Source of the DNA: Syntrophomonadaceae bacterium
GTDB lineage: Bacteria > Bacillota > Dethiobacteria > SKNC01
NCBI GenBank assembly: GCA_003555415.1
Contig: PWHX01000096.1
Coordinates: 1-13,329, forward strand
Direction: 5' to 3'
Length of the DNA: 13,329 nt
This document shows positions 1-7,828 of the stretch, piece after piece. The translations under genes were made by a program, and so were the position numbers. The number at the start of each line of letters is the position of its first letter. Position 1 is the stretch's first letter. Below the pieces are notes generated by a model, which did not search any database, was not told the origin of the DNA, and saw nothing but the letters and a program-made list of their open reading frames with translations.

Positions 1-65
1 AATATTTATATTAATACAGGTCCATTTTGGTGTTTGTCTACTAAAATAAAAATAAATATGTCGAA

Positions 66-95
66 TTGTCATGATTAAAATCACTCCTGCATATT
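66..95 (+). promoter_or_regulatory. Candidate promoter of the MntR-type regulator
   Basis: TTGTCA at 66-71 (5 of 6 to the sigma-A -35 box) is followed after 18 bases by CATATT at 90-95 (4 of 6 to the -10 box). The spacer holds a small dyad, TGATT-AA-AATCA at 72-83, which could be an autoregulatory operator. It does not resemble the known Bacillus MntR box, so this is only a guess. Bases 1-65 show no gene or recognisable element. Confidence 0.35.
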
Positions 96-128
96 TTAAT
101 AAATAAGCGTGTTTAGGAGGTTATTGTT

Positions 129-617
129 GTGACAGACAATGATAATAATGAAAAATTTTATACAGCCAGGGGTTATGAAATATCAACCAGTGAAAACACC
201 TTAACTCCCAGTATGGAAGATTATATAGAAATGATTTACCGATTAAACCAAAAAAACGGATATACAAGAGTTAATGACCTGGCAAACAGATTAAATGTCC
301 AACCTCCCTCTGTAACAAATATGATGAAGAAATTACATGACAATTCTCTACTTAAATACGAAAAGTATGGGGTGATTCACCTTACTGAAAAAGGAAAAAA
401 AATTGGTAAGTTTTTGTTAGACAGGCATAATGTGCTTAAAAATTTTTTGACCATGTTAGGGTTAAAAAAACACATTCAAAAGGAGGTTGAACAAATTGAA
501 CACCATATTAGTTGGGATACCTTTTTGACCATTAACGCTTTTGTAAATTTCCTGAAAGAAAATGATCAAATCATAGAACAATTTAATGAGTATAAAAATA
601 ATAAAATAAAGGAATGA
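129..617 (+). CDS. mntR: MntR/DtxR-family metal-dependent transcriptional regulator
   Basis: This is a DNA-binding regulator of the DtxR/MntR family, which represses metal uptake (or activates efflux) when loaded with Mn(II). The protein has 162 residues. From about residue 27 it follows Bacillus subtilis MntR closely: TPSMEDYIE, then a winged helix-turn-helix (about 45-90, with PPSVTNMMKKL), then the dimerisation helices with IEHHISW. All six MntR metal ligands appear to be kept: Asp31, Glu34, His100, Glu121, Glu124 and His125 (Bacillus Asp8, Glu11, His77, Glu99, Glu102, His103). There is no SH3-like third domain, as usual for MntR rather than DtxR/IdeR. It starts at GTG, set by AGGAGG at 115-120. 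The result is a polar N-terminal extension of about 23 residues that short MntR proteins lack. It is the only + strand gene here, and none of its likely targets is in the window. Confidence 0.9.
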   Translation: MTDNDNNEKFYTARGYEISTSENTLTPSMEDYIEMIYRLNQKNGYTRVNDLANRLNVQPPSVTNMMKKLHDNSLLKYEKYGVIHLTEKGKKIGKFLLDRHNVLKNFLTMLGLKKHIQKEVEQIEHHISWDTFLTINAFVNFLKENDQIIEQFNEYKNNKIKE

Positions 618-639
618 CATACAATATAATTATAAAAAA

Positions 640-676
640 ACGCTCCTGATAAGACCGGATAGATCTTCAGGAGCGT
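640..676. terminator. Bidirectional Rho-independent terminator
   Basis: A perfect 10-bp stem (ACGCTCCTGA at 640-649, TCAGGAGCGT at 667-676) closes a 17-base loop. On the + strand it is followed by a T6 run at about 681-686. On the minus strand the A run at 634-640 gives a T7 tail. It therefore ends both the + strand regulator gene and the convergent minus-strand operon that finishes at 730. Confidence 0.9.
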
Positions 677-729
677 AATATTTTTTAGTTTTAAATTAAA
701 ATAAAAACGGGCCTAATGATTTATAGGCT

Positions 730-1125
730 TTACATATTCCTTCCTATAATACCGCTAACAGCACCAAAAACAAATCCAAGGAATACTTTTATTAAAAAAC
801 TGCTAAACACGGGAAACTCCCCAATAACAAACCTACCTAAAATAAGTAAAATTAAAACATAAAAAACACCGGTTAAGCCCCCGTTAAGCCAACCCTTAAA
901 ACTTAATTTCTTAATTACATAAAAAGCTCCGGCAAATATACTTATGATACTGGTGACATAAGCAAGATAAGGAACGATGGTTTCAGAAACAGGGGTATAA
1001 TTAATAATTGCACTGGAAAAAACAAACACAACCAGGGATATTATTAATGCAACAACAACTCCCTTACCTATAACAGGCAAAGAATTGAGATTAGGCTTCA
1101 AATCAGCGGCAGGGATATTTTTCAT
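730..1125 (-). CDS. TIGR04086 family (YrzE-like) small membrane protein
   Basis: This is a 131-residue integral membrane protein of unknown function. Four hydrophobic segments are visible, at roughly residues 20-42, 50-71, 80-102 and 108-128. Length, topology and position just downstream of yajC match the TIGR04086 family of Firmicutes. The start is ATG with GGAGGTGA at 1133-1140. It is the last gene of the spoIID-like-queA-tgt-yajC unit and ends before the shared terminator at 640-676. Its context, beside a Sec accessory gene, does not fix a role. The family call is fairly safe; any function would be speculation. Confidence 0.75.
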   Translation of the reverse strand: MKNIPAADLKPNLNSLPVIGKGVVVALIISLVVFVFSSAIINYTPVSETIVPYLAYVTSIISIFAGAFYVIKKLSFKGWLNGGLTGVFYVLILLILGRFVIGEFPVFSSFLIKVFLGFVFGAVSGIIGRNM

Positions 1126-1142
1126 TTATGGTTCACCTCCAT

Positions 1143-1203
1143 AAATCTTCTTTCTAACTACTATGCCTGTATTCATAAATTATGACTATTTAGAAGAAGA
1201 TTT
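1143..1203 (-). repeat. Nested inverted repeat between yajC and the TIGR04086 gene
   Basis: Bases 1143-1157 and 1190-1203 are complementary (14 bp with one bulged T). The loop contains a second perfect dyad, TCATAA-A-TTATGA at 1173-1185. In the minus-strand transcript the hairpin lies between the yajC stop and the Shine-Dalgarno site of the next gene. No T run follows, so it is not a standard terminator. It may be a processing or stability element. Confidence 0.5.
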
Positions 1204-1228
1204 AATAATGAAGGTGAAGATGATTTAA

Positions 1229-1510
1229 CTACTCGTTTCCGCTTGGTTTTTCCCTAACCCTTTCCACACCATAGCGAGCCATCTTTACCGTTAAGTTTTC
1301 CCCTAGTTTTACCGTTAATTCGTCATCCCCGATTTCTTTAATAGTACCATAGATTCCACCAATGGTAGTGATTTTATCACCTTTTTTTAAGTTATTAAGC
1401 ATTTCTTGCCTGGCCTTTTGCTGTTTCTGTTGTGGTCGAATAAGCAAGAAATAAAATATTCCAAAGAATACTAATAAAGGTATTAATCCTGCAAAATTTT
1501 CTAAATTCAT
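1229..1510 (-). CDS. yajC: YajC, preprotein translocase accessory subunit
   Basis: YajC is the small single-span membrane protein that associates with SecDF and the SecYEG translocon. The 93-residue product has an N-terminal membrane helix (about 7-25, LIPLLVFFGIFYFLLIRP) and the family signature RPQQKQQK. A cytoplasmic beta-rich part follows, with KKGDKITTIGGIYGTI at about 42-57. The ATG start is preceded by AGGAGG at about 1517-1522. It sits 47 bases after tgt, the widespread tgt-yajC pairing. The secDF genes that often follow yajC are not here; a TIGR04086 membrane protein gene takes that place. Identification is secure. Confidence 0.95.
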   Translation of the reverse strand: MNLENFAGLIPLLVFFGIFYFLLIRPQQKQQKARQEMLNNLKKGDKITTIGGIYGTIKEIGDDELTVKLGENLTVKMARYGVERVREKPSGNE

Positions 1511-1557
1511 TTTTTCCCTCCTAAATAAAATGTGATTATAGTAAAAATTAAATTATT

Positions 1558-2667
1558 TTAGCCTTCAAATTGCTTAAGAAAACTTTCAACAAATTTATCA
1601 AACCTGTCTTCCATTATAGCCTGCCGACTCATAAGCATAAGTCTATTTAAAAAATAAAGATTGTGAATAGTCGTCAGTCTTAATCCCAGTATTTCTTTAG
1701 CCTTTATCAAGTGCCTTATATATGCCCTGGTATAGTTTTGACAGGTATAACATAAACAGCCTGTTTCTAGAGGAGTATAGTCCCTAGCATACTGTGCATT
1801 CCGTACAGTTAAATACCCATTTTGCGTCATAACTGTTCCGTTGCGGGCAATGCGAGTAGGAAAAACACAATCAAACATATCAACGCCTCTTTTAATGCCC
1901 TCAAGCAAACAGTCAGCTGTTCCTACGCCCATTAAATACCTGGGCTTATCCGCAGGCATTAAAGGTACTGTATCCTCCAGGACCTCATACATTAAATCTT
2001 TAGGCTCTCCTACACTCAACCCTCCTAAGGCATACCCGGGGAACCCTATTTCTAATAGAGACTCCAGGCTTTCCTTACGTAAATCCCGGTAAACTCCTCC
2101 CTGTACAATGCCAAATAAAGCCTGTTCTTCGCGCTTATTGGCTTCTTTGCATCTTTTTGCCCACTGATTATTACGCCTGAGGGATTTTTTTAAATATTCG
2201 TATTCACAGGGATAAGGCGGACATTCATCTAAAACCATTATTATATCAGAACCTAAACTGTTTTGTATCTCTATAACCAGTTCAGGAGTCAAAAAATGTT
2301 CAGAACCATCTATATGAGAACGAAACAAAGCCCCTTCATCTGTAAGCTTTCTTAAGTTCCCCAGGCTAAATATTTGAAACCCTCCACTATCCGTTAATAT
2401 TGGGCGATCCCAATGCATGAAAAGATGAAGCCCCCCGGCTTCACTGATAACATGGCAGCCGGGACGCAGGTAAAGATGATAAGTGTTGCTTAATATAATT
2501 TGAATACCTATGTCTTTTAATTCTTCCGGCGTCATGGCCTTAACTGTACCCTGGGTTCCTACCGGCATAAATGCAGGTGTATCTATAATCCCATGGGGGG
2601 TATGAACCTTCCCCACCCGGGCTGATGTCTTATAACATTCCTTAGTTATTTCAAATTTTATGGACAT
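1558..2667 (-). CDS. tgt: tRNA-guanine transglycosylase
   Basis: Bacterial Tgt exchanges guanine-34 in GUN-anticodon tRNAs for preQ1 (or queuine), the first tRNA-bound step of queuosine formation. The TIM-barrel enzyme shows the expected residues (counted from this ATG): general-base Asp93 in DSGGFQ, nucleophile Asp266 in FDCVFPTR, the recognition segment GIVQGGVYRDLR, and a zinc site of Cys304, Cys306, Cys309 and His335 (CLCYTC plus IHN). I chose ATG at 2667 (369 residues) because it is preceded at close range by GGTGAA and because the family normally begins just before this FEITK segment. In-frame TTG at 2679 or GTG at 2676 are possible but lack a good ribosome site. It follows queA by 26 bases. 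Confidence 0.96.
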   Translation of the reverse strand: MSIKFEITKECYKTSARVGKVHTPHGIIDTPAFMPVGTQGTVKAMTPEELKDIGIQIILSNTYHLYLRPGCHVISEAGGLHLFMHWDRPILTDSGGFQIFSLGNLRKLTDEGALFRSHIDGSEHFLTPELVIEIQNSLGSDIIMVLDECPPYPCEYEYLKKSLRRNNQWAKRCKEANKREEQALFGIVQGGVYRDLRKESLESLLEIGFPGYALGGLSVGEPKDLMYEVLEDTVPLMPADKPRYLMGVGTADCLLEGIKRGVDMFDCVFPTRIARNGTVMTQNGYLTVRNAQYARDYTPLETGCLCYTCQNYTRAYIRHLIKAKEILGLRLTTIHNLYFLNRLMLMSRQAIMEDRFDKFVESFLKQFEG

Positions 2668-2693
2668 TAAGTTCACCAATCAACAATTATTTG

Positions 2694-3716
2694 CTAATAT
2701 ATTAACATAGCATCTCCAAAACTGTAAAATCTATACTGTTCATAAATAGCTTCCCGGTATGCTTTAAATACTAAATCTTTACCGGCAAAAGCACAGACAA
2801 GCATTATCAAAGTAGACCGGGGCAGATGAAAGTTTGTTAACAGTGCATCTAAAGCTTTAAACTTATATCCCGGATAAATAAAGATATCGGTCCATCCGTT
2901 TCCTGAAACAAATCCCCCCTCTTTCCTTATTGTCTCCAGTACACGGCAGGAAGTAGTCCCAACCGCAATAATACGAGAGTCCGCCTGCAGGGCCTGGTTT
3001 AATTCCTGACAACTCTTTGGACTAACAGAATAAAACTCCTGGTGCATTTTATGTTCCTCTACCCGTTCAACCTTGACAGGACGAAACGTCCCCAGCCCAA
3101 CATGTAAAGTAATATAAACGACTTTAATGCCTTTAGACTCTATCTTCTCCAACATCTGCCTGGTAAAATGAAGCCCTGCCGTAGGGGCTGCTACAGAACC
3201 TTCCTGTTTCGCATAAACAGTCTGGTAGCGGTGAGGTTCCTTTAACTGCTTTTTTATATAGGGCGGCAAAGGAAGGTTTCCTAATTCAGATAGAACCTCC
3301 TCAAATACACCCTCATAACTAAAGGACAGTATCCTTCCTCCCTCTTCTGTAACCTCCAGCACTTTGGCTGTCAATTTCCCTTCTCCAAACACAATTTCTC
3401 TTCCAGGACGGGCACGTTTACCCGGCTTAACCAAGACCTCCCAAGTACGGTTACCTGTTCTTTTTATTAAAACTACTTCCACCTTACCCCCGGTATCCCC
3501 CTTGACACCTATTAAGCGGGCAGGGATAACTTTGGTGTCATTTAAAACCAGTACATCCCCTGCAGATAAATAATCAGTAAACTGGCTAAAATAAGTATGC
3601 TCTATAGATTGAGCGTCCCTATTCATAACAAGCAGCCTGGAATTATCCCGCTTTGAAACAGGTTCCTGAGCAATTAATTCCGGAGGCAAGTAATAATCAA
3701 ATTCTGATAGTTCCAT
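2694..3716 (-). CDS. queA: S-adenosylmethionine:tRNA ribosyltransferase-isomerase
   Basis: QueA transfers and isomerises the ribosyl part of S-adenosylmethionine onto preQ1-34 in tRNA, giving epoxyqueuosine. The 340-residue length is normal for the family. Diagnostic segments in order are FDYYLPPELIAQEP (6-19), VLNDTKVIPARL (57-68), LPLPPYIKK (148-156), YQTVYAKQEGSVAAPTAGLHFT (164-185 as a region), LHVGLGTFRPV (204-214), AVGTTSCRVLE (251-261) and LLTNFHLPRSTLIMLV (292-307). The start is ATG at 3716 with a modest GTGGGA ribosome site. The gene lies between the spoIID-like gene (82-base gap) and tgt, so the two Q enzymes are co-transcribed and act in succession. Confidence 0.97.
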   Translation of the reverse strand: MELSEFDYYLPPELIAQEPVSKRDNSRLLVMNRDAQSIEHTYFSQFTDYLSAGDVLVLNDTKVIPARLIGVKGDTGGKVEVVLIKRTGNRTWEVLVKPGKRARPGREIVFGEGKLTAKVLEVTEEGGRILSFSYEGVFEEVLSELGNLPLPPYIKKQLKEPHRYQTVYAKQEGSVAAPTAGLHFTRQMLEKIESKGIKVVYITLHVGLGTFRPVKVERVEEHKMHQEFYSVSPKSCQELNQALQADSRIIAVGTTSCRVLETIRKEGGFVSGNGWTDIFIYPGYKFKALDALLTNFHLPRSTLIMLVCAFAGKDLVFKAYREAIYEQYRFYSFGDAMLIY

Positions 3717-3798
3717 TTTTATATTCCCACTTGTTTTTAAAAGTAATATAGACCTGTTAATTGATTTTTATTCTTTTTTAATATGGTTGGCTCAAAGC

Positions 3799-5199
3799 TT
3801 ACTTGTACCATTGTTTTAATTCTGTCCCGGAATAATAAAAACTCATAATTTCATCATATGTTTGTCCATCTTTAGCCCTGTTATAGGCCCCACTTTGACT
3901 CATACCTATACCATGTCCCCAACCCTGGCCGTTAAATACAAAGCTTGTTGGACGAAAAGGTATAATTCTATCTTTACCTTCATATCCACTTTTTAAGCTT
4001 ATTTTTGATATATCAAGCTGCTCAGAACCACTGGCTGTGGCTACAAATGCATTTTCAAGACGTGAAACCTCACTTTTTTCAGAAGAAGTCTGGACCCAGA
4101 CCTGTGAATCAGTTTTTAAGTCAAACATCTGACTATTTAGCGAGGGATAAGATTCCTCTTCTTTTTCACAGTTATAACTAAATATGGTCCTGGCCTTCTC
4201 TCTCAAAGCATTATAACTATCACCAGTGCCTACAAACTCTAAATCAATAACCCTGCCTGAAGAAGCCCTTTCCCTTATAACTACATCTACCAGTTCGCCT
4301 ACATCTATATCCCTGTACTTTAAACGACTTATAATATTATCAGCTGTAAAGCTAACCGGTCCCCAGTCAGCCCTGGGTTTTAAATAACCCTCATAAGGAT
4401 TATCATAGGGATCGGGAGTGCTTTTAAGATAAGGAAGAGCATTAGTCCAAACATTTTCAGGAGCTTCTGTATGCCCCCCGTTGGCAGCATGATAAAAAGT
4501 ATGGGCCAGGCTATTATTATAAGTTAGAACCTTCCCAGAAGTAGCTTCAACAGCATGGTCAGTGCTGGACTGTTCCGCATCATAACCGCCGTAAACCTGA
4601 CAGTGCTGGGTACTGCAAAGGTCATATTCTTGCCCGTGCTTACCCATGCTTTTAAGGGTATAGGTTCTAGCTGTAACAGCTTGAGCTTTAAGTGCTTCAA
4701 CATGCCAGAAAGCAGGCATCTCCTTGGGAACAACACCCCGGAGGTAACTTTGTATATCAATATGGTTCACCGCCAGCAAGGTATCTTGACTGTCGCCGTT
4801 TTCATCTTCTTTATACTGAGTGCTTATAACTATATCCCCCCGGTATCTGATCCCGTCCACCCTGGCTTTACTATCTGTTTCATAATCTTCAGTTATTCTT
4901 ATGGGACCAGTAAAAACATCTATAAGGGTTCCGTCTAAATGGGTGATTTTTATCCCTATGGAGAGAGGCTGAAGTATAAACTCACCATCTTTTACCAGGT
5001 CACCATCCCGGCATTTAATAGAATTCCCGCTATATTCATTCACCATCATGTAATTGGAGGGCACCTCTACTTTGATTTCCTTAGAATCCTCAACAACCCC
5101 TACTTTAACCTGAGGAACATCATTATTTGTTTTACTTTGTACAAAAACAGGTACTATTAAAAAAAGAATTAAAACCAAAACTAGTATTTTTTTATACAT
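3799..5199 (-). CDS. SpoIID/LytB-domain protein (sporulation peptidoglycan hydrolase family)
   Basis: This is a secreted or membrane-anchored protein of the SpoIID/LytB family. SpoIID is a lytic transglycosylase that cleaves glycan strands during forespore engulfment. Counting from ATG at 5199 (466 residues), a hydrophobic signal or anchor covers about 3-22. The SpoIID core follows: SYLRGVVPKEMP with candidate catalytic Glu160, EALKAQAVTARTYTL, the CSTQHCQVYGG segment (Cys195, Cys200), FYHAANGG with His237, and the closing GWGHGIGMSQSGA (426-438). An insert of about 65 residues precedes that last motif. The 5199 start has GGAGG ten bases upstream and puts the signal sequence first; a GTG at 5241 with AAAGG is the alternative. 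It heads the queA-tgt-yajC unit. It may be SpoIID itself or a paralogue of the same family. Confidence 0.85.
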   Translation of the reverse strand: MYKKILVLVLILFLIVPVFVQSKTNNDVPQVKVGVVEDSKEIKVEVPSNYMMVNEYSGNSIKCRDGDLVKDGEFILQPLSIGIKITHLDGTLIDVFTGPIRITEDYETDSKARVDGIRYRGDIVISTQYKEDENGDSQDTLLAVNHIDIQSYLRGVVPKEMPAFWHVEALKAQAVTARTYTLKSMGKHGQEYDLCSTQHCQVYGGYDAEQSSTDHAVEATSGKVLTYNNSLAHTFYHAANGGHTEAPENVWTNALPYLKSTPDPYDNPYEGYLKPRADWGPVSFTADNIISRLKYRDIDVGELVDVVIRERASSGRVIDLEFVGTGDSYNALREKARTIFSYNCEKEEESYPSLNSQMFDLKTDSQVWVQTSSEKSEVSRLENAFVATASGSEQLDISKISLKSGYEGKDRIIPFRPTSFVFNGQGWGHGIGMSQSGAYNRAKDGQTYDEIMSFYYSGTELKQWYK

Positions 5200-5280
5200 A
5201 CTGCTTAAACCTCCAAGGCCTGTATTTTTTTCTATATTCACCTATTACCTTTTCGACAGAAATTTAATACTTCCTGCCAA

Positions 5281-5311
5281 AAAAGATAAAAAGCAGTATA
5301 ATTGCTGCTTT
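5281..5311 (-). terminator. Rho-independent terminator after the DUF2905 gene
   Basis: Read on the minus strand, AAAGCAG and CTGCTTT (5305-5311 and 5290-5296) form a 7-bp stem with an 8-base loop. A T-rich tail follows (5281-5290). It lies 52 bases after the DUF2905 stop and separates the ruv-queH unit from the spoIID-like gene. The stem is short, so readthrough is possible. Confidence 0.6.
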
Positions 5312-5362
5312 AAACATTTAAAGGGTTTTTCATGTCAATCTGGAATTATTTTAATTCGATAA

Positions 5363-5587
5363 TTAAAAACGTCTAAAAAGATTAAACAGTAGCGTTAAAA
5401 CAATGCTTATTATAATAGAAGTAGCCAGGGGAAAATAAAAAGTAAAGTTTTCCCTTTGAATTAAAATGTCTCCCGGAAGCTTTCCAAAGCCAAAAAACTT
5501 TCCCGTTAAGTAGACTACTACTCCCAGTATTATTAGAAATGCACCTATTCCTATGATTATTTTACCGAAGGATTCGAAATTAAACAT
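5363..5587 (-). CDS. DUF2905 domain small membrane protein
   Basis: This 74-residue protein of unknown function has two membrane helices (about 8-28 and 49-70). They flank the conserved segment GKFFGFGKLPGDI, which is the hallmark of the DUF2905 family. Length and the location beside ruvB/queH fit the family in Firmicutes and related bacteria. The ATG start is preceded by AAGGAGG at about 5594-5600. It is the last gene of the ruvCAB-queH unit, 38 bases after queH, and a terminator follows at about 5290. No biochemical role is known to me. Confidence 0.88.
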   Translation of the reverse strand: MFNFESFGKIIIGIGAFLIILGVVVYLTGKFFGFGKLPGDILIQRENFTFYFPLATSIIISIVLTLLFNLFRRF

Positions 5588-5625
5588 ACATATCCCCTCC
5601 TTGCCATTATACCGATGCTAAAGGG

Positions 5626-6159
5626 TCAGGATAGTTTACAGTAGCGATCTTTTTCACTGTAGATACAGCCGCAATAAGTTTGCCGGTACATATCCTCTTG
5701 TCGAGATATCTTCACGCTTTTTTTATAGAAGGGCCTTAAGTCTTCATATACAAAATTCACCCCAAACTCCCGCGCTGCATCTTCTCCAATTTCGGTTATT
5801 AACTCATGATTCTGGTAGGGACTTATAAGTAATGTGGAAGAAAAATGAGAAATATCTTCCTGCCTGGCTTTTTGTGCCGTTTCCTTAAGCCGCATGCAGT
5901 AACAATATAAACACCTGTTTTCCTCTCGGTAAACTACTTCTCTTAAGAATTCCTCCAGCGAGTAACGATCATCTATTAATATATTTATATCCTCCTTTTT
6001 ACAATATTGTTCCAAAGTTTCTAATCTTTTTTTATATTCCTTATAAGGATGAATATTCGGGTTGTAAAAATATCCGCTAATATTGTACCCTAACTCATTA
6101 AATCTTTTATGGCTGGAAGTAGTACATGGACCACAACACATGTGAAGCAGTAAATTCAT
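5626..6159 (-). CDS. queH: Epoxyqueuosine reductase QueH (DUF208)
   Basis: QueH carries out the last step of the queuosine pathway, reducing epoxyqueuosine-34 in tRNA to queuosine. It is the non-cobalamin alternative to QueG. From the ATG at 6159 the protein has 177 residues. Its cysteines fall in the QueH arrangement: adjacent Cys8-Cys9 (LLLHMCCGPC), the NRCLYCYCMRL cluster (Cys83, 86, 88), and a C-terminal TYCGCIYSEKDRYC (Cys163, 165, 174). Family knowledge says these hold an iron-sulfur cluster and a nearby iron site. I chose 6159 because GAAGGTG lies just upstream and the family begins at MNLLLH; an in-frame TTG at 6195 would overlap ruvB and has no ribosome site. It begins 10 bases after ruvB and complements queA/tgt in the neighbouring operon. 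Confidence 0.93.
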   Translation of the reverse strand: MNLLLHMCCGPCTTSSHKRFNELGYNISGYFYNPNIHPYKEYKKRLETLEQYCKKEDINILIDDRYSLEEFLREVVYREENRCLYCYCMRLKETAQKARQEDISHFSSTLLISPYQNHELITEIGEDAAREFGVNFVYEDLRPFYKKSVKISRQEDMYRQTYCGCIYSEKDRYCKLS

Positions 6160-6169
6160 TTTAACACCT

Positions 6170-7195
6170 TCAATCAAAAATACTTTTTTGGGCAAATTTT
6201 TCTTTATCGATGCTCAAATGCTTATAAACTAAAGGAGTAATTACCCTGCCCCGGGGTGTCTTGCTTATAAAACCAATCTGTATCAGATAAGGTTCGTAAA
6301 CATCTTCTATGGTATTTGGTTCTTCACTGATAGCTGCAGCCAAGGTATCCAGCCCTACTGGTCCCCCGGAGAATTTTTCGATTATGGTAAGCAAAAGTTG
6401 TCTGTCTGTATTATCTAAGCCTAAATTATCTATCTCTAAAAGTATTAACCCCTTTTTAGCAATTTCCTTATCTATTGTATTATTTCCTTTTACTTGGGCA
6501 AAATCCCTTATTCTCTTTAAAAGCCTGTTGGCAATTCTAGGGGTGCCCCGAGAACTTGCAGCTATTTTTAAAGCACCTTTCTGGTCAATAGTTATATTAA
6601 GCTGCCCCGCAGAGTTTTCAATTATTTGTTTTAGTTCCTCCTTAAGATAAAACTCAAGTTTAGTTACAACTCCAAACCGGTCTCTAAAGGGAGGCGACAG
6701 TAACCCGGCCCGAGTAGTAGCACCTATTAAGGTAAAAGGGGTAAGATCAAGCCTTAAAGATCGAGCGCTGGGTCCCTTTCCCACAATTAAGTCCAGAGCA
6801 AAGTCTTCCATAGCGGGGTAAAGTATTTCTTCTACACTCCTGTGGAGACGGTGAATTTCATCTATAAATAATACATCACCTTTACCTAAATTAGTTAAAA
6901 TAGCAGCCAGGTCCCCGGGCCTTTCAATAGCCGGACCGGAAGTTACTCTTATGTTAACACCCATTTCTCGAGCGATTATGTGTGCTAGTGTAGTTTTCCC
7001 CAGTCCTGGGGGACCGTATAAGAGAACATGGTCAAGAGCTTCCTCCCTCTCTTTAGCCGCCTGAATAAATATTTTTAAATTATCCTTATTTTTTTGTTGG
7101 CCTATAAAACTATTAAAATTAACCGGACGAAGTGCCTGGTCAATTTTTCTATCTTCTTCTTTACTAAGTTTGGCAGATACTAATCTTTCCTCCAA
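6170..7195 (-). CDS. ruvB: Holliday junction branch migration ATPase RuvB
   Basis: RuvB is the AAA+ hexameric motor that, with RuvA, drives branch migration of Holliday junctions. All landmarks are present in the 341 residues: ALRPVNFNSFIGQ at the N terminus, Walker A GPPGLGKT (61-68), Walker B VLFIDEIHR (108-116), sensor 1 LIGATTRAG (156-164), the arginine-finger region PPFRDRFG (168-175), sensor 2 RGTPRIANRLLKR (216-228), and a C-terminal winged helix ending TPRGRVITP. The start is TTG, chosen because AAAGGAGAGG stands directly upstream and no better start fits. It follows ruvA by 17 bases and precedes queH by 10, so the genes are clearly co-transcribed. Confidence 0.98.
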   Translation of the reverse strand: MEERLVSAKLSKEEDRKIDQALRPVNFNSFIGQQKNKDNLKIFIQAAKEREEALDHVLLYGPPGLGKTTLAHIIAREMGVNIRVTSGPAIERPGDLAAILTNLGKGDVLFIDEIHRLHRSVEEILYPAMEDFALDLIVGKGPSARSLRLDLTPFTLIGATTRAGLLSPPFRDRFGVVTKLEFYLKEELKQIIENSAGQLNITIDQKGALKIAASSRGTPRIANRLLKRIRDFAQVKGNNTIDKEIAKKGLILLEIDNLGLDNTDRQLLLTIIEKFSGGPVGLDTLAAAISEEPNTIEDVYEPYLIQIGFISKTPRGRVITPLVYKHLSIDKEKFAQKSIFD

Positions 7196-7212
7196 AATAT
7201 CCTCTCCTTTAA

Positions 7213-7818
7213 TTAAAGACCGGCCAAATATTTAAGAGCCAACCGTAATACTTCTTCCAGAGATTTTTCTGAATGTCCCTCATTTTCAATATAACTCACT
7301 GCTTCTACAGACTCTTTTGGTCCATAGCCCAGGGAGGCAAGGGCTTCATTTAATTCTTGAAATATATCCTGTTGTTTTTCTTGGGCACCGGTCATTTCAT
7401 TTATTTCTTTTCTAAGGGAAGATATTTTCTCCTTAAGCTCTAGGATAATGCGCTTGGCTGTTTTTTTGCCTATTCCCGGTATTCTAATTAGATTATCGAC
7501 ATCTTCATTGATAACCGACAAATAAAAGTTGGCAGCAGGCATAGATCCTAGAACAGAAAAAGCTCCTCTAGGACCTATGCCGGAAACGGTAAGAAGAAGC
7601 TCAAAGAGGGCTACATCATCATGCTGGTAAAATCCAAATAGAAGTATCTTATCCTCCTTGACATATAAATAAGTATAAACTTTAACTTCTTCCCCTTTTA
7701 ATGGCAATACAGCTTGTAACCCAGGAGGTATAAAAATTTTGTAACCTATACCTTGGTTTTCTACAATAATATATTCTGCACATGAATGAACTAGTGTTCC
7801 AGATATGTAAGCCAGCAA
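7213..7818 (-). CDS. ruvA: Holliday junction DNA-binding protein RuvA
   Basis: RuvA binds the four-way junction as a tetramer and loads RuvB. The 201-residue product has the three normal parts: an OB-fold (1-62, starting MLAYISGTL), two helix-hairpin-helix motifs (TVSGIGPRGAFSVL at 77-90 and IRIPGIGKKTAKRI at 111-124), and, after a flexible linker (about 138-152), the C-terminal RuvB-contact domain (about 153-201, with EALASLGYGPKE). The TTG start has AGGAGG seven bases upstream. It lies 10 bases after ruvC and 17 before ruvB. Confidence 0.98.
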   Translation of the reverse strand: MLAYISGTLVHSCAEYIIVENQGIGYKIFIPPGLQAVLPLKGEEVKVYTYLYVKEDKILLFGFYQHDDVALFELLLTVSGIGPRGAFSVLGSMPAANFYLSVINEDVDNLIRIPGIGKKTAKRIILELKEKISSLRKEINEMTGAQEKQQDIFQELNEALASLGYGPKESVEAVSYIENEGHSEKSLEEVLRLALKYLAGL

Positions 7819-7828
7819 TTTTTTCCTC

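Noticed and set aside
1841..2092. Open frame on the + strand opposite tgt
   Set aside because: It lies wholly within a secure gene on the other strand, has no ribosome site and a low-complexity, Ser/Pro-rich translation unlike a real protein.
1126..3798. preQ1 riboswitch near queA/tgt
   Set aside because: No preQ1 aptamer-like pseudoknot was seen in the short leaders, and queA and tgt are not the usual preQ1 riboswitch targets.
4555..5160. Two + strand open frames opposite the spoIID-like gene
   Set aside because: They mirror a conserved coding region, lack start signals and show no recognisable domain.
6160..6195. TTG start of queH at 6195 overlapping ruvB
   Set aside because: There is no ribosome site, and the extra 12 residues are not part of the QueH family; ATG at 6159 has GAAGGTG upstream.
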